64,000 bases of DNA. It comes from Hymenolepis diminuta. Its lineage: Eukaryota; Platyhelminthes; Cestoda; Cyclophyllidea; Hymenolepididae. The notes below the pieces were generated by a model. That model made no database searches, was not told the DNA's origin, and was given only the letters and a program-made list of their open reading frames with translations. Positions 61,927 to 64,000 of this stretch are shown here, piece after piece (position 1 is the stretch's first letter; each line of letters opens with the position of its first letter). Location of the stretch: positions 1,646,723-1,710,722 of the forward strand of contig CAADRB010000024.1 in assembly GCA_900708905.1 (NCBI GenBank), read 5' to 3'. The position numbers and the translations under genes are program-made.

Positions 61927-62197
61927 TCATAAGCGGGGATCTATAATATTTATTTGCAATAGTGTTTTTACGGATCCGAGCATCACAAACATTTCAATAT
62001 GCTCACGTTTGGAAATGACATTCCTAGATAACATTAACCAGCCTTGTCGAAAATACTGCAGAATATCGTCCAGAGAGATAATTCTAATTTCAAACACACT
62101 CTTGTCGTTTGATTCCGACAGCAACTCATAAACAAGCACATTAATACCATAAAAGTAAACACAGGAACGTTTTTGAAACCTAACGAAAGAATTCGAG
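61927..62197 (-). CDS. Weak candidate: open frame with a good acceptor
   Basis: After the acceptor ttctttcgttag the frame is open for about 90 codons, with FEIRIISLDDILQYFRQGW and a TGA at 61927. A gtgagc donor lies inside it. The translation looks protein-like, but no family is recognised and a second minus frame overlaps it. It may be a decayed mobile-element fragment or chance. Confidence 0.18.
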
Positions 62198-62456
62198 AAT
62201 CAAATTTTAAGTCAAAATAATTGTTTGAAACCAAACACCTTTGCCCGTTTAAGACACTTGTACAGAAATGCGTTCATAAAATCCGTTTGTCATCAATTTG
62301 GACGTTCAAAATGTTTTCAAAGCCAGTTTTCTAACCTTTCTCTTCTTTTCTGATGGTACAGAAATTAAATTAATCCCTTTTATTAAGCCCGATTTGCCAA
62401 AGATATTTATTTAAAATAGGATTCGAGTTAGAGAAATAAATTTGAAACTAGTGCGT

Positions 62457-62743
62457 ATGTTTTTGAAGAAGGCGAAATCAGAAAAGGTAAGAATTTCTCT
62501 TAATAGGCGTCTTTGCTTTTGAATATTTCAGGTCGCTAAGTTCATAAGGAGCTCAGACCAGAGCTTTTGTGCAAAAGATGCCCTGTTATTCAGTTTTTCC
62601 GGAGTGAGAGCTGACATCCAAGTATTTGTATCGTGTCGAAAATTTTGCACACCAAGTTTGAATCTAATTTGGTTATCGCTAGAAGTAAGGGTACATCTGA
62701 GCAGTTTCATGAGTAATGAGGTAGCAAGCTGGCATAAGCGTTG
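62457..62743 (+). CDS. Weak candidate: small two-exon gene on the plus strand
   Basis: ATG at 62457 gives MFLKKAKSEK, then a 45-nt intron (62487-62531) with consensus gtaaga and a pyrimidine-rich tttgaatatttcag acceptor. The frame reopens as VAKFIRSSDQSFCAKD. It can run to a TGA at 62743 (about 81 residues in all) or splice out at gtaagg (62685). The tiny 5' intron resembles CYRI intron 1. Against it: no recognised domain, and an equally long minus-strand frame overlaps it. Confidence 0.22.
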
Positions 62744-62777
62744 ATTGGCTGTCGAATTTAGGTTAGATTCCTGATAG
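62528..62777 (-). CDS. Weak candidate: C-terminal exon on the minus strand
   Basis: Open frame of about 80 codons containing TANQRLCQLATSLLMKLL and ending RASFAQKLWSELLMNLAT then TGA. AATAAA follows about 110 nt later. Composition is amphipathic and protein-like. With the AG at 62778-62779 it could follow the ankyrin exon in phase 1, but that acceptor has no pyrimidine tract. It overlaps the plus-strand candidate, so at most one is real. Family not recognised. Confidence 0.22.
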
Positions 62778-63566
62778 ACTGCATGTCACTTGCGATCCAC
62801 TTTGATGGACGTGCCCTAGACTGTCTGAATTTATTCTTCAACCCTGAGTGACTTTTGTCTGCACATTTAAAGTCTGAATACATAAATCAATCACGACCGC
62901 AAATGTCCTATGAGTGAATGGATATCTCGCACACTTCAGTTCACAATTCATAATTTATATAGAAACAAAGTGCTCTTCATACATTTGCCCTCAAGTAATA
63001 ATAAGGTATTAACAACTGGGGCCTGAAAACATAATAAAAGGATATGAAGCAATTTTGCCATTCAAACAATTAGGCAGTAACTTTCCATTCTCATCTCATG
63101 GAATTACATCTGGAGCTCTCCAAACTAAACTTTTTTCACTCAGTGGTTGTGCCTACAAGTAACATAGAGGTAACTGATCACCGATATGTTAAGACCTTGA
63201 CAGAACTTATGGGAAAGTCGCCATCATCCACTATTTAAACGGCGGCCAGCAGAAAACAGCCAACTCTCCTTCCCAAGCATTTGTCTGTTCTCAATGTTGA
63301 CTCGCTGTGATAGGTCTAATAATTTCCCTCTTCACGAGCACTATTTGAGATCTGTAAAATACTGACACATAGTTTTACTCATACTACCTAGCTATACCAT
63401 TTAAGCTACTGGGATTAGCCTCATCCAAGGCTTTGTGCTAATGTTTGAATGTCATTAATTATCCCACGAGTAGATGTGAGTACAGAACAAAGACACGACA
63501 ATAAATTTACTACAAATTCTACTCCCTCCCCAATACTTTCGCGTTGGTGAAAATTAATAGATCGTG

Positions 63567-63572
63567 TTTAAT
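63567..63572 (-). terminator. Possible ATTAAA poly(A) signal after the ankyrin/TM frame
   Basis: The minus strand reads caattaaac about 20 nt after the TAG. It is useful only if the frame really ends there, and such hexamers are common in this AT-rich DNA. Confidence 0.25.
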
Positions 63573-63591
63573 TGAATGCAAATAATTTTAA

Positions 63592-64000
63592 CTAACCCTG
63601 AGAAATAGAATGACCAATACAGTAGCTCAATGCCTGGTACATATTAACGCTTAATAGTAAGATAAGACCAACCATAAATGCAAGTTTAATCGCTCCAACA
63701 GTTTTCTTCCTTTCTCCAGGAGGATAGACAAGATTTGTTGACATATATGGTGTCGCCACCGCGGAAATTTTACCCGTTTTCGGACCGCTCCCACTAAAAC
63801 TAGCTGGCGATCTGGGTAAAGACTTTGTTGTTCCATTCTCATATTGAGTTTCATTCATATGCTCCAGCAGAAGTGTAATCATATCACTGCTCCCACAACC
63901 GCCTCTAACTCGACGTCTAGCAATATCAAGGGGTGTCTCTCCTCGAACATTTCTCATCCAGAGAGCTGCTTGGGCTGCCGCCGTATAGGAAGATGTTGTT
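63592..64000 (-). CDS. Ankyrin-repeat protein with C-terminal transmembrane helix (partial, cut by window edge)
   Basis: Open from the window edge to TAG at 63594-63592, about 135 codons. It reads an ankyrin repeat core (RNVRGETPLDIARRR ... SSDMITLLLEH), a polar Ser/Gly/Thr linker of about 45 residues (KSLPRSPASFSGSG), KKT as flanking charges, and one hydrophobic helix (IKLAFMVGLILLLSV, about 63690-63625). A short tail NMYQALSYCIGHSISQG follows. Ending at TAG, it would be a tail-anchored ankyrin protein, with an ATTAAA signal about 20 nt downstream. Alternatively CAGG followed by gttagt at 63597/63596 is a donor (phase 1) into a longer gene. The repeats upstream lie outside the window and the family is not identified. 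Confidence 0.7.
   Translation of the reverse strand, partial: TTSSYTAAAQAALWMRNVRGETPLDIARRRVRGGCGSSDMITLLLEHMNETQYENGTTKSLPRSPASFSGSGPKTGKISAVATPYMSTNLVYPPGERKKTVGAIKLAFMVGLILLLSVNMYQALSYCIGHSISQG

Larger units (their letters stand above)
59925..63591. other. Region between the orphan gene and the ankyrin exon
   Basis: About 3.7 kb, AT-rich. If ankyrin exon and orphan gene are one gene this is intron with at least one unfound exon. Otherwise it holds the orphan gene's 5' end and promoter. The only notable contents are the three short candidates listed separately (61927-62197, 62457-62743 plus strand, 62528-62777 minus strand). Confidence 0.5.

Overview
This is a eukaryotic, AT-rich window in which coding sequence is a small fraction, split by canonical GT-AG introns from 35 nt to almost 11 kb. 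The best guess for the organism is a flatworm, probably a parasitic one such as a tapeworm or fluke. The basis is a 35-nt first intron followed by very large downstream introns, an acceptor-like AG 6 nt before a start codon, and degenerate tRNA-derived SINEs. This is an inference; nothing in the window names the species.

Region 1 (1..44958) is dominated by one minus-strand gene whose seven recognised exons encode a CYRI (FAM49, DUF1394) protein, a Rac1-binding antagonist of the Scar/WAVE complex. Exons run from the start codon at 44958 down to 12260. The last roughly 20 codons were not found and may lie in the first 12 kb or left of the window. Its introns carry at least ten decayed tRNA-SINE copies, two families of dispersed repeats, two short tandem arrays and microsatellites.

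Region 2 (46731..59924) is a second minus-strand gene, 1.8 kb upstream of CYRI. Eight exons join in frame into about 540 residues of Ser/Asn/Pro-rich, probably disordered protein that I do not recognise. The stop is at 46731 and a poly(A) signal follows about 115 nt later. Seven of the eight exons start in phase 0, which supports the model.

Region 3 (59925..64000) ends with a minus-strand exon cut by the window edge. It encodes the end of an ankyrin repeat, a Ser/Gly-rich linker and one C-terminal transmembrane helix. Its stop codon overlaps a possible splice donor, so it may be either a complete tail-anchored C-terminus or an upstream exon of a longer gene. Between it and region 2 are ambiguous short candidates on both strands.

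The three genes, or two if the ankyrin exon belongs to region 2, lie head to tail on the minus strand. No shared pathway can be argued from the sequence. I found no rRNA, no intact tRNA, no CRISPR and no intact autonomous transposon.
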